Source: Paulinella micropora
Taxonomy: Eukaryota > Cercozoa > Imbricatea > Euglyphida
Direction: 5' to 3'
DNA length: 29,107 nt
Assembly: GCA_009731375.1 (NCBI GenBank)
Contig: BJOX01000115.1
Span: forward strand, 225,983-255,089
This document shows positions 1 to 8,927 of this stretch, in pieces. Both the position numbers and the translations under genes were made by a program. Numbering within the stretch: the first letter of the stretch is position 1; every line of letters starts with the position of its first letter. Under the pieces are notes generated by a model. That model was not told where the DNA came from, searched no databases, and was given only the letters and a program-made list of their open reading frames with translations.

Positions 1-35
<35 letters not shown>
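1..35. repeat. poly-C homopolymer
   Basis: The window opens with an uninterrupted run of 35 C. Poly-C/poly-G also occurs at 1230-1252 beside the N gap, around 4556-4590 beside the 10-N gap, and at about 29087-29102. The run may mark an assembly edge as much as real sequence. Confidence 0.9.
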
Positions 36-36
<1 letters not shown>

Positions 37-690
37 CCCCTGGGGCTAGGTGGGGTTCCCGGGGGGAGAGCCCCCCGTACCCCAACTTTCCCGTCGACAG
101 GGTACGTTCAATTGCCGGAGGTACCAGCAGAACGCAAGTGTAAGCTCTGGTGGCACAAAAACCTAAAATCTCTGGTTTTTGTGCCACCCGCCACCAAAAC
201 TTTTTTATCTCCAAGAGAGCGCACCGAGAGGTGTCGGGTACACCAAACATCAGCCTCAAACTCCCTTAGGTGTGGGAAAATGGCGCCTGGTGGCGCAAAA
301 CCACAATTTTCCGGTGTGTATGTCACCCGGCGCCACGATTTTTATATTTTCGAAGAGAGCTCATCAAAAACTGTCAGATACACCAAATATCAGCCGCTAA
401 CTCCCTCTGGTGTGCGCAAACGGCGCCTGGTGGCACAAGACATCAATTTTCTGGTGTGCCAACCGCGACCAAAATGGGTACGTACAATCGCCGGGCGGGG
501 GCTGCCCCGTCGACAGGGTAAGTTCAAGTGCCGCAGGGCGCCTGGTGGCACAAGACCTCAATTTCTGGTGTGCGACCAAAAGGGGTACGTACAAACGCCG
601 GGCTGGGGTCCCGAAGGGAGGGCCCCCCGGAGCCCCCTTCCCCGTCGACAGGGTACGTTCAATTCCCGGAGGCACCGGCAAGTACTGCTA
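36..690. repeat. degenerate tandem repeats, unit about 115-140 bp, GC-rich
   Basis: No gene is recognised here; the open frames are repeat-driven. The phrase CTGGTGGCACAAAA recurs, with variants, near 147, 286, 427 and 541. A block beginning TACACCAAA and ending in a GTGTG-containing phrase recurs at about 238 and 380. A SalI-type phrase GTCGACAGGGTA recurs at 93, 509 and 643. Together these describe an imperfect tandem array whose units have diverged by substitution and indels. Confidence 0.75.
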
Positions 691-1245
691 AAAAACAAGG
701 AATTTTGGCATTCAGGACACTCCCCTAACGCAAATATTTGCGTGAATTCCAAAAAATTATATCAGCATCAAGATCGAGTCTGGGGCTAGTCACCCTGCCA
801 ATATGAGCTCCCAACTCCTCCTGGTTCCCACAAACCATGATTTATAGGGAAAGGGGGGTGCAAAAAAAGGCAAAAAAACAAGGAAATTTGGCATTCAGGA
901 CACTCCCCTAACGCAAATATTTGCGTGAATTCCAAAAAAATTATACCAGCATCAAGATCAAGTCCGGGGCTAGCCCTTCTGCAAATATGAGCTCCCAACT
1001 CCTGCTGGTTCCCACAAACCAGATTTATAGGACAGGGGTGCAAAAAAGGCCAAAAAACAAGGAATTTTGGCATTCAGGACACTCCCCTAACGCAAATATT
1101 TGCGTGAATTCCAAAAAATCATATCAGCATCAACATCGAGACTGGGGCTAGCCACCCTGCAAATATGAGCTCCCAACTCGTTCTCATTCCCACAAACCAT
1201 GATTCATAGGGACAAGGGTGCGAAAATGCCGGGGGGGGGGGGGGG
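690..1245. repeat. tandem satellite-like repeat, unit about 180 bp, three units plus a partial
   Basis: The block starting GCATTCAGGACACTCCCC begins at 709, 891 and 1070, giving periods of 182 and 179 bp. Each unit contains the perfect 16-bp palindrome ACGCAAATATTTGCGT (about 729, 911, 1090), then GTGAATTCC, a CAGCATCAA phrase and CATGATTTATAGG or a variant. A further partial unit at 1197-1229 runs into poly-G. Units differ by scattered substitutions. No coding function is seen. Confidence 0.85.
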
Positions 1246-1252
1246 GGGGGGG
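1230..1252. repeat. poly-G homopolymer beside the gap
   Basis: A run of about 23 G follows the last satellite unit and lies 12 bases before the large N gap. It may be the reason the assembly stops here. Confidence 0.85.
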
Positions 1253-1264
1253 GAACACAATTTT

Positions 1265-1747
1265 NNNNNNNNNNNNNNNNNNNNNNNNNNNNNNNNNNNN
1301 NNNNNNNNNNNNNNNNNNNNNNNNNNNNNNNNNNNNNNNNNNNNNNNNNNNNNNNNNNNNNNNNNNNNNNNNNNNNNNNNNNNNNNNNNNNNNNNNNNNN
1401 NNNNNNNNNNNNNNNNNNNNNNNNNNNNNNNNNNNNNNNNNNNNNNNNNNNNNNNNNNNNNNNNNNNNNNNNNNNNNNNNNNNNNNNNNNNNNNNNNNNN
1501 NNNNNNNNNNNNNNNNNNNNNNNNNNNNNNNNNNNNNNNNNNNNNNNNNNNNNNNNNNNNNNNNNNNNNNNNNNNNNNNNNNNNNNNNNNNNNNNNNNNN
1601 NNNNNNNNNNNNNNNNNNNNNNNNNNNNNNNNNNNNNNNNNNNNNNNNNNNNNNNNNNNNNNNNNNNNNNNNNNNNNNNNNNNNNNNNNNNNNNNNNNNN
1701 NNNNNNNNNNNNNNNNNNNNNNNNNNNNNNNNNNNNNNNNNNNNNNN
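1265..1747. other. assembly gap (483 N)
   Basis: Undetermined bases. Continuity between the satellite array on the left and the microsatellite region on the right is not shown by sequence. Confidence 1.
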
Positions 1748-1868
1748 TACTATATCTGAGGCGTACTGATGCAGCTAATGGCATATCCTCAACGGACATA
1801 AGCCTCCAATACCCTTGTTCGAGGTCCTCCACCCCCCCGTGTCAGTCTCTCGCCTGATGATCGGGGCC
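1748..1868. other. short unique segment before an (AAT)n tract
   Basis: About 120 bp of non-repetitive sequence lie between the gap and the AAT repeat. The minus strand is open across it as far as the gap, with no recognisable domain. A unique sequence running directly into a trinucleotide tail can be the 3' end of a non-LTR element, but nothing here proves that. Confidence 0.3.
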
Positions 1869-1869
1869 A

Positions 1870-1928
<59 letters not shown>
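1869..1928. repeat. (AAT)n microsatellite
   Basis: Nearly pure AAT repeat of about 20 units. Confidence 0.95.
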
Positions 1929-1929
<1 letters not shown>

Positions 1930-2209
1930 GTCTTGGTTTGTCTGTTTGTGTCTGTCTTTATGTACTGTCGTTTTGTCTTTGTTTCAATTTGATTCTTTTT
2001 TCTCTGTTGTTTTCATCTGTTCTTCTTTTTTCTAGTTTCTTTCTTTTTCTTTCCTCTCCTTATACTTTTTTCTAAGGAGCTTAGCTGTTGAATTTTGGTT
2101 CCGGTTGTCCTTTAGGAGCCTGCACTGTTGTTCCTTAGAACCAGATCGCATGATGATAGTTTGTATTTACGTCTTTCTCATTTTCTCTTCCATCAAATCT
2201 TGCTTACTG
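1929..2209. other. T-rich spacer without a recognised gene
   Basis: A pyrimidine-biased sequence rich in TTTCTTTT and TTTGTC phrases. No ORF, tRNA or motif that I can support. Confidence 0.6.
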
Positions 2210-3017
2210 TTTTGCATATATATATATACATATATATTATGTATGTATGTATGTATGTATGCATATATGTATGTATGTATGAATGTATGAATGTATGTAT
2301 GTATTGTTATGTTATGTTATGTTATGTTATGTTATGTTGTGTTGTGTTGTGTTGTGTTATGTTATGTTATGTTATGCTACAAAAATTTGTATATTACGTT
2401 AGTTACGTTACGTTACGTTATGATATGTTATGTTATGTTACGTCATGTTATGTTGTGTTCTGTTATGTTATGTTACGTTAGTGTTACTGTTAGTGTCATA
2501 CTATGTTATGTTATGTTATGTTATGTTATGTTATGTTATATTATGTTAGTGTTAGTGTTAGTGTCAGTGTTAGTGTTGTCAGTGCTGTTAGTGATAGTGT
2601 TAGTGTTAGTGTTACTCTTAGTGTTAGTGTTGTGTGTTATGTTATGTTATGTTATGTCATTTCATGTCATGTTATGTATGTATGTATGTATGTATGTATT
2701 TATTTATATGCATGTTTGTATTTATGTATGTATATATATGTATGTGTATGTGTATGTGTATGTGTATGTATGTATGTATGTATGCATGCATGTCTGCATG
2801 TATGCATCATGCATGTATGTATGTATGCATGTATGTATGTATGTATGTCTCCACAACAACAACAACAACAACAACAACCAACAACATCAACAATATCCTC
2901 ATCATCAATAATAATAATAACAACAACAGCAACAAACAGAAACAAAACAAAACAAAAGACACACACACACACACACAAGAAAATAAATAAATAAATAAAT
3001 AAATATTAAAAAAAAAA
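2210..3017. repeat. compound microsatellite cluster (TATG, TTATG, TTAGTG, CAA, AAT, AC, AAAT)
   Basis: The order is TA/ATAC, then (TATG)n at about 2238-2312, (TTATG)n with TTGTG variants at about 2313-2380, TTACG/TTATG at 2400-2545, (TTAGTG)n at 2545-2635, TTATG again, (TATG)n at 2676-2849, (CAA)n at 2852-2882, AAT/AAC, (AC)n at 2960-2977 and (AAAT)n at 2981-3006. All long ORFs here are translations of the repeats and are not genes. Confidence 0.95.
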
Positions 3018-3021
3018 AGGG

Positions 3022-3060
<39 letters not shown>

Positions 3061-3445
3061 GAGGAGGAGGAGGAGGAGGAGAAGAAGAAGAAGAAGAAGA
3101 AGAAGAAGAAGAAGAAGAAGAAGAAGAAGAAGCAGAAGAACAAGAACAAGAACAATAACAAGAACAATAACAATAACAAGAAGAAGAAGAAGAAGAAGAA
3201 GGAGGAGGAGGAGGAGGAGGAGGAGGAGGAGGAGAAGAAGAAGAAGAAGAAGAAGAAGAAGAAGAAGAAGAAGAAGAAAAAGAAAAAGAAGAAGAAAAAG
3301 AAGAAAACAAAAGAAGAAAACAAAAGAAGAAAACAAAAGAAGAAAACAAAAGAAGAAAAAGAAGAAGAAAAAGAAGAAGAAAGAAGAAGAAAGAAGAAGA
3401 AGAAGAAGAAGAAGAAGAAGAAGAAGAAGGAAGAAGGCAGACGGC
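3018..3445 (+). repeat. long purine tract, (GA)n (GGA)n (GAA)n
   Basis: More than 400 bases are almost entirely A/G on the plus strand: (GA)n to 3060, (GGA)n to 3080, then GAA blocks broken by a few AAC and ACA triplets and a second GGA block at 3203-3233. Such polypurine-polypyrimidine tracts with mirror symmetry are known to be able to form triplex (H-DNA). Confidence 0.95.
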
Positions 3446-3545
3446 AGACGGCAGCGGGCAGACGGCAGCAGGCAGACGGCAGCAGGCAGCAGGAAGAAGG
3501 AAGAGCAAGAAAGAAGCAACAACAACAACAACAACAACAAAGAAA
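3436..3545. repeat. GGCAGAC/GGCAGCA minisatellite followed by (AAC)n
   Basis: Heptamer-like units GGCAGAC and GGCAGCA alternate at 3436-3500, then (CAA)n at about 3517-3540. Confidence 0.9.
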
Positions 3546-3860
3546 GCAACCAACAAAAGGAGAGCAAAACTCAAAATATAATCCATATATTCTGAGAATT
3601 TAGAAATATTATCCACTGAGGAAACATGAAAACGTTGATGATAAAGTTTATATTATCCCATTTTTCTCAATTAATGTTTCAGATACAAAAGCGCTGAGTA
3701 CGACATTCGAAAGATCGTATACTGAGCTTTCAAGCGATGGCTTGAGAGCATGGAGCTCTGTGATTGATGGAAAACGATCGGAATCAACATAGAGCACTGA
3801 TTACTGGCCAACAATGACCCCAAAGTTTGATGGTTTTGCACGCCGTGCAGGGCTCCCCAG
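3546..3860. other. non-repetitive spacer without a supported gene
   Basis: About 315 bp of ordinary composition. A 69-codon minus-strand frame (3671-3880) shows no domain. The 3' end has CTCCCCAG, which could be a splice acceptor for the exon-like island that follows. Confidence 0.5.
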
Positions 3861-3995
3861 CTGAGAGCGCCGACAGCCACAGGAAACGACCAAGGAGGGC
3901 GAGGGGGCAGCCGAGACAGCGACTGGGAGGGGAAGAGACGAAGCAGCCAGCACGGGGAGAGGCATGGTGCCTACAAAAACAACAGCAGCTGAGAA
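3861..3995 (+). CDS. exon-like island, Arg/Gln-rich, hypothetical
   Basis: A GC-rich stretch of about 135 bp lies between an acceptor-like CTCCCCAG and a donor-like GAA/GTACTT that opens directly into the (CTTA)n repeat. The frame read as ESADSHRKRPRRARGQ is open throughout and basic. A second frame reading GNDQGGRGGSRDSDWEGK is open until just before the donor. I cannot tell which is coding, and neither phase joins cleanly to the next island, so the exon call rests on composition and splice-like edges only. Confidence 0.35.
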
Positions 3996-3996
3996 G

Positions 3997-4032
<36 letters not shown>

Positions 4033-4200
4033 CTTACTTACTTACTTACTTACTTACTTAAATACTTACTTACTTTCTTGATTACTTACTTACTTACTTA
4101 CTTACTTTACTTACTTACTTTACTTACTTATTACTTACTTACTTACTTACTTATTTACTTACTTATTTACTTACTTTACTTACTTACTTACTTGCTTAAC
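3996..4200. repeat. (CTTA)n microsatellite, probable intron body
   Basis: About 200 bp of CTTA repeats with a few ATTT interruptions, between the donor-like end at 3995 and the acceptor-like CAG at 4204-4206. Confidence 0.9.
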
Positions 4201-4206
4201 GGGCAG

Positions 4207-4292
4207 GGCGGTGAACCAGGCTATGCGGCACAGAAAAGGCAGGGGCTTCACGGCGCGCTATGTGCCCCCACACCGGCGCGCGTCTGAAGCAA
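4207..4292 (+). CDS. exon-like island with a YVPPHRR motif
   Basis: The stretch lies between acceptor-like TTAACGGGCAG and donor-like GCAA/GTATAC. One frame reads AVNQAMRHRKGRGFTARY followed by VPPHRRASEA. The short motif YVPPH(L/R)R is known from N-terminal tails of Ded1/DDX3-type helicases and other RNA-binding proteins; here it is only a motif match. The exon ends with one leftover base that is phase-compatible with the island at 4699-4844. The upstream boundary is less certain. Confidence 0.45.
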
Positions 4293-4456
4293 GTATACTT
4301 ATACGTATGTGTATGGATCTGCATATTTGTATGTATATGTATATGTATATATGTAGGTGTATATGTATATGCATATGTATATGTACATGCATATGTGCAT
4401 TTATATGTATATTTGCATGTATATGTATCTGCTCTCGGCTCTCATGACTGTTTGGT
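4293..4456. repeat. TATG/TATATG microsatellite
   Basis: An irregular TATG, TATATG and GCATATG array that begins directly at the donor-like GTATAC. Confidence 0.9.
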
Positions 4457-4698
4457 TGCTTCTTCTTCTTCTTCTTCTTCTTCTTCTTCTTCTTCCTCCT
4501 CCTCCTCCTCCTCTTCTTCTTCTTCTTCTTTTTCTTCTTCTTCTTCCTTCTCACTCCCCCCCCACCCCCCCCCCCGNNNNNNNNNNCCCCCCTCCGCCCT
4601 CTCTCTCTCTCTCTCCCTGCTCCCTCGCCCTTTCCTCCCTGTTTTTCGCCCTTGTCTGCTACATGCTATCTCTGTCCATTTTGTTTTCCTCCGAGCAG
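4457..4698. repeat. (TTC)n/(TCC)n pyrimidine tract with a 10-N gap and poly-C
   Basis: TTC repeats with a TCC block at about 4494-4512 lead into poly-C. Ten N at 4577-4586 are followed by poly-C, (CT)n and a pyrimidine-rich run ending in TTTTCCTCCGAGCAG, which looks like a good splice acceptor. Confidence 0.9.
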
Positions 4699-4844
4699 CT
4701 GGAGAAGTAGCTGCATCGGCCGACAGAGAGACGCGTCTGCAAAGCGCGCGCAGTTTGGATGAGCTGGCCCGTGGGGCCCGCAGCAAGCCAACAGGGCCGG
4801 CCCGAGATAGCAGCGAATTGCACGGGCAAGACGGTACAACAGCA
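4699..4844 (+). CDS. exon-like island, hypothetical
   Basis: A 146-bp GC-rich stretch after the acceptor-like CCTCCGAGCAG and before the donor-like GCA/GTAACC. One frame (GEVAASADRETRLQSARSLD, continuing ELARGARSKPTG and to DGTTA) is open throughout and looks like ordinary soluble, low-complexity protein. Joined to 4207-4292, the split codon (1+2) keeps this frame, and the exon ends in phase 0, the same phase in which the large exon at 6716 opens. I infer that these belong to one transcript, but intermediate exons may exist. Confidence 0.5.
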
Positions 4845-5208
4845 GTAACCTACCGACCTACCGACCTAACGGCACAACTACATACATAGCTATATACCTA
4901 CCTACTTACCTAAGTACTGCTGTGGACCGTCTGCCGGTCCAAGACAACAGCCTGTTGCATAGCTCAGGCGGCCCAGCAGATGCAGCAGTTGGCTAGTTAG
5001 TTAGAACGTAGGTAGGTAGGCAGGTGGGTAGGTACGAGCCCGAGACAGCAGCCTAGTGCACGGCCCAGAGGGTCCAGTAGATAACAGTAGTTTGTGGGTA
5101 AAAGGTATATAGGTCGGTAGGTAGGTCGTTAGGTAGGTCGGTAGGTAGATAGGAAGTAGTGCTTGTCTGCATGTACGAAAATGCATGTTATGTCATATCT
5201 GTGTGTAG
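4845..5208. repeat. ACCT/AGGT tetranucleotide-rich spacer
   Basis: Imperfect CCTACCGA repeats (4848-4910) and GGTAGGTA/GGTCGGTA repeats (5005-5155) surround two short unique stretches. One phrase is duplicated: AGACAACAGCCTGTTGCA (4941) resembles AGACAGCAGCCTAGTGCA (5044). No gene is supported. Confidence 0.7.
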
Positions 5209-5256
5209 AGGCAGCGACCGGGCTGCAGAGGTGGCACCGGGAGCGCGACATGGCCG
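5209..5256 (+). CDS. possible 48-bp microexon
   Basis: The stretch lies between GTGTGTAG and GCCG/GTACAC and is 48 bases (16 codons), so it does not alter phase. It is GC-rich against a repetitive background, and the (CT)n(AC)n tract begins within 20 bases of the donor. Support is only splice-like edges and composition. Confidence 0.25.
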
Positions 5257-5276
5257 GTACACCTCTCTTTCCCTCC

Positions 5277-5350
<74 letters not shown>
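5277..5350. repeat. (CT)n(AC)n microsatellite ending in an acceptor-like CAG
   Basis: CT repeats to about 5313 and AC repeats to 5347, then CAG followed by unique GC-rich sequence (5351-5393). The repeat could serve as the polypyrimidine tract and body of an intron. Confidence 0.9.
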
Positions 5351-5352
<2 letters not shown>

Positions 5353-5393
5353 AGCTGGGTGGTCTTCGAGGCCTGCCACCCGCTCCATCCCTT

Positions 5394-5604
5394 GTCTTCT
5401 TCTTCTTCTTCTTCTTCTTCTTCTTCTTCTTCTTCTTCTTCTTCTTCTTCTTCTTCTTCCTCTTCCTCTTCCTCTTCTTCTTCTTCTTCTTCTTCTTCTT
5501 CTTTTTCTTCTTCTTCTCCTCCTCCTCCTCCTTCTCCTTCTCCTTCTCCTTCTTCATCTTCTCCCTCTTCTCCTTCTTACCATTCTTCTTTTTCTTCTGG
5601 GGTG
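5394..5604. repeat. (TTC)n pyrimidine tract
   Basis: About 200 bp of TTC with TCC interruptions, on the opposite strand sense to the GAA tract at 3080-3445. A short basic stretch reading VKRKRGRKTKLRQ follows at 5601-5641 and ends at a donor-like CAAG/GTTGTG; it could be a small exon. Confidence 0.9.
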
Positions 5605-5643
5605 AAAAGAAAGCGCGGACGTAAGACCAAATTGAGGCAAGGT

Positions 5644-5805
5644 TGTGTTATGTTATGTTATGTTATGTTATGTTATGTTATGTTATATAATGTTATGTTA
5701 TGTCGGGTAGGTTAGGTTATGTCGTTATGTTATAGTATGTTATATTACGTTATTTTATGTTATGTTATTTTATTTTATGCTATGTTATGTTATGTTATGT
5801 TAAGG
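5644..5805. repeat. (TTATG)n pentanucleotide array
   Basis: The same pentamer as at 2313-2540, with TTATT and GTAGG variants. No gene. Confidence 0.95.
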
Positions 5806-5865
5806 TGAGAGAAGCGCCCAAGCCAATCAAAGAGAAACCCAACTGACCCACTGGCTATGTACGCA

Positions 5866-5906
5866 TACATAAATACATACATACATACATACATACATGC
5901 ATGCAT

Positions 5907-5995
<89 letters not shown>

Positions 5996-6018
5996 TATAT
6001 ATATACTGGCGTATCAGC

Positions 6019-6090
<72 letters not shown>

Positions 6091-6140
6091 ACATATATAT
6101 ATATAGATATAGATATAGATATATATATATATATACATAC

Positions 6141-6172
<32 letters not shown>

Positions 6173-6203
6173 CTGTGTGTGTGTGTGTTTATATATATGT
6201 ATA

Positions 6204-6239
<36 letters not shown>

Positions 6240-6305
6240 CAGAAATATATAAGCTTATGTTTATATATATATATATACATGCATTCATACATACATACAT
6301 ACAAA
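5866..6305. repeat. (CATA)n, (AC)n, (TA)n, (GT)n compound microsatellite
   Basis: About 440 bp of alternating purine-pyrimidine dinucleotides and tetranucleotides, including TA runs near 5930-6000, 6040-6100 and 6210-6240, and GT at 6153-6187. All ORFs in it are repeat translations. Confidence 0.95.
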
Positions 6306-6636
6306 GCACACACAAGAAGATATATGACGGCATATCAACCCGCGCATCACAGACATTCCATCTCTAGCGGTGTATCAGCCTGCGCGTTTGGCCAGGGAAC
6401 GTGCAGACATCGCCTGGCTGGTACATACACGAGAAGTTTCTGGTTCTTAAGTACGATAAACCATAACTTTCAGTGCTTCGTTGAGAGCCCATCATTGCGT
6501 CCGTAACCTGTATGGTGGCTCGTTAGAAAGCTCTTGACACGAGCTTTCAAAGGGGCTACTTGCAAGCCACAAGAATTCGCCGAGAAAAAAAGCTCTTCAT
6601 TATTTGTTGTACGTAAGAGCTAGGAACTTTTCATTC
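6306..6636. other. unique spacer with a short hairpin
   Basis: No convincing gene. It contains an inverted repeat GAAAGCTC (6526-6533), a 7-base loop and GAGCTTTC (6541-6548). The plus-strand frame reading [10 protein letters not shown] is open for about 60 codons but shows no domain and may be an exon fragment. Confidence 0.4.
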
Positions 6637-6714
6637 ATGCATACATTGATACATTCATACATTCATACATACATACATAAATACATACATACATACATAC
6701 ATACATACATACAG
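6637..6714. repeat. (CATA)n microsatellite ending at a splice acceptor-like CAG
   Basis: CATT/CATA tetramers that end in ATACATACAG directly before the large exon at 6716. Confidence 0.9.
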
Positions 6715-6715
6715 G

Positions 6716-7055
6716 TGGTCTGTGTACGAAACTGCACTCGCATGCGGCCTCCCGAACCCTGCCGAACTGCTGTACAACAGCAGCAAAATCAACAAGATCA
6801 ACAACAAAATCAACAACATCAACAACATCAACAACAACCTGCTGGGACCAAGGATGCGTTGCAAGACAAGCATTCTGCCTCCCTAGCGTCTGAAGTGCTC
6901 GCGCCAGCAGCAACAGTAACAGCAGCAGCAGCAGCAGCAACAACAACAGCAACAACAACAACAACAACAACAACAACTATAACAACAACAACAACAACAA
7001 CAACAGCACCAGCAGTAGGAGGAGCAGCAACAGCAACAACAGCAACAACTACGAT

Positions 7056-7089
<34 letters not shown>

Positions 7090-7959
7090 GCAGCAGCAGC
7101 AGCACCACCAGCTTCCTCCGCGCCACCTCTCCAAACAGTGCTACAAGCCTCCTCCTCCTTCTCCTCTTCTTCCTCCCTGTCAACACAATTGCCACCATCT
7201 TCACTTGCAACACGTACCAACTCAACCTTGGCAGTAGCTAGCCAGCCTACGCCGGCAGCTGCGCCACGCCAACAATACCTACAGGCGCTGTGTGCGGTGC
7301 TGCGGGGCGCGACGCAGGGCTGCGTCTGCAGTAGCTGCATCTGCCAAGCCACATCCTTCAGCGACTCTGTCGTCTGGCTGGTGCTGGAGTACTTGGCTCC
7401 GCCGGCCCACTGCGAGCGCTGCGGGGTGGGCGGACTTACTCCAGCACTTGTACGCGATTGGGAAGACCTCCAGGAATGGTGCGCTACGGTGGAAGTGGAG
7501 AACGTACTGCTGCTGGCCAGAGAACATAATATCCTCACCGGCAAATGGGTGTTTTTTGTCTCCTTAAGAGCCATAGACCGAGTCTGGGCAAGCCTTGCCC
7601 GCGCCACGCTGCAGGGCCTACTCGGCGTTTCGGTGAAGGTTGCGCCCACAGCAGAGACACCGGCACTGCCGCTGGAGTTCTGGCATCAGGAGCTGATGGC
7701 GCGCACAGGCAGCTCTCGTCGACAGCGAGCCTCTACCCCAGTCAACAAGGAGCTGTGTGTGCAAGTCTACACGCGAGATGCCACCGACTCCGAAGATGTC
7801 TGCAGGGTGCGCGATCGGCTAGTGTGGGAGCTATCGGCACATTTGGCCGGCATGGGCGTCCGCATTCGCTACAAGCCAGACATTTACTCTCGCTTGGGGA
7901 TTTATCGAGACAACCGCTTTGGCCTGCCTTCTTCGATTTATTCAGCTTTGATTCCATAG
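6716..7959 (+). CDS. DUF1917 / Bles03 (C11orf68-like) protein, terminal exon
   Basis: The frame is open from 6604, but upstream codons are CATA-repeat translation, so I place the exon start after ATACATACAG. The first Met within it is at 6742 (405 codons to the TAG at 7957-7959). The N-terminal half is low complexity: Q/N-rich (QQQQNQQDQQ), then long Thr and Ala tracts from ACA and GCA repeats. From about 7260 it becomes well-formed coding sequence with a Cys-rich stretch (CVCSSCICQ, then CERCG), a core with GKWVFFV and YTRDATDSED, and the C-terminal YKPDIYSRLGIYRDNRFGLP. The core and terminal pattern match, as I recall the family, the UPF0696/DUF1917 proteins, which have an eIF4E-like fold; their role is poorly known. 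The upstream islands at 4207-4844 are phase-compatible and may be its 5' exons. The homopolymeric middle is unusually long, and repeat expansion is likely. Confidence 0.7.
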
Positions 7960-8600
7960 TTTTTCCCGCTAAACGACTTTTAATATTGAAGAACACTTGC
8001 TTTTCGTAGAGCTAAAAAGGAAGCATGTAAGTAGGCGAACAGAAGTAAAAACAGGGGCTAACAAAGAGAGAAAAAGGCAGACTACAGGGAGAAGCGAGGG
8101 AGGAGAAAAAGGGAAGGGTGAGCAACAGAGAAGAAGAAAAGGTGGTGAAAAGAAAAGAAGGGGAAAGGGGGGCAAAGAATCAAGGGAAAAAAATAGGAAT
8201 GTGGAATAGAGGGAAAACGAAGAGAAATAAAAGAGGAAGGTTAAAAACGGAAATCGAAGGTAGGAGAGAGAATAAAGAGAAAGAAATGAAAAGGAAAGAA
8301 AAAAAAGGAGTGAAAAAACAGGGAAGGAGAATTGGCGAACAAAGGAAGAGACGTAAACGAACATAAGGTGGTCTGCATTAACTCAAATGAACGCATTGAG
8401 TCGAACGGACGGTGAAGCGAGAGAGCAAATAGACAGGCGAGAGCAAAGGTCATGGAGCAGAGTCAGGTGGGTGCCTGGGTGGCACTGACCAGCCATCACC
8501 AAAGACCCACAAAAAACACAAAAACGTGCCGCACGCCCAAACTCAGCGCGGAGGTGCCGGCGACCCCAAACAAATAATGCTTAACGCACTGACTGAGTCA
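7960..8600. other. purine-rich intergenic region
   Basis: From about 8010 to 8350 the plus strand is strongly A/G-rich (GAAAAAG, GGAGAAAA phrases). The ORFs on both strands reflect this bias. No tRNA, domain or promoter is supported, and the sequence to 8600 is plain. Confidence 0.6.
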
Positions 8601-8601
8601 T

Positions 8602-8704
8602 GAGCTATAGCTAAGCAAGAGCGAAGTGATAAAATGGTGAAACAAATGTTAAAGAGCTACAGCTAAGCAAGAGCAAAGTGATAAAATGGTTAAGCAAAGG
8701 TAGT
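8602..8704. repeat. direct tandem duplication, 52-bp period
   Basis: GAGCTATAGCTAAGCAAGAG at 8602 recurs with few changes at 8654 (GAGCTACAGCTAAGCAAGAG), each followed by GTGATAAAATGGT. Two copies. Confidence 0.85.
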
Positions 8705-8752
8705 TAGACGACGAGAACTAGACTGTCATAACAGAGCCAGATCTGTTGCAGA

Positions 8753-8927
8753 CTAGATGGCTTTAGATGGATGCGCAGGGTCAGTACTACCTGCACTAAA
8801 TTTAAAGTTAGTCCAGGCAAAGTAGTCAGCGTACCCATTTTTCTCGTAGAATTCTTGCATACCATGGCCTTTACAGATGTCCCTGTGGTTCGGCCAGTCC
8901 CTTTTCTGGCAGGATTTTGAGCAGTAG

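Noticed and set aside
1830-1832. tRNA-like T-loop phrase TTGTTCGAGGTCC near 1818
   Set aside because: No A-box, anticodon arm or acceptor pairing could be found around it.
2545-2635. Interstitial telomere-like array (TTAGTG)n
   Set aside because: The hexamer is not a known telomere repeat, is short, and lies within a series of other microsatellites.
2105-3616. Many long ORFs on both strands (for example 2291-2911, 2807-3616, 2905-3567)
   Set aside because: They are translations of TATG, TTATG and GAA microsatellites, open in several frames because short repeats lack stops.
5315-6506. Long ORFs over TTC and TA/CA tracts
   Set aside because: Repeat translations such as runs of Lys/Glu or Ile/Tyr/His; no non-repetitive coding part.
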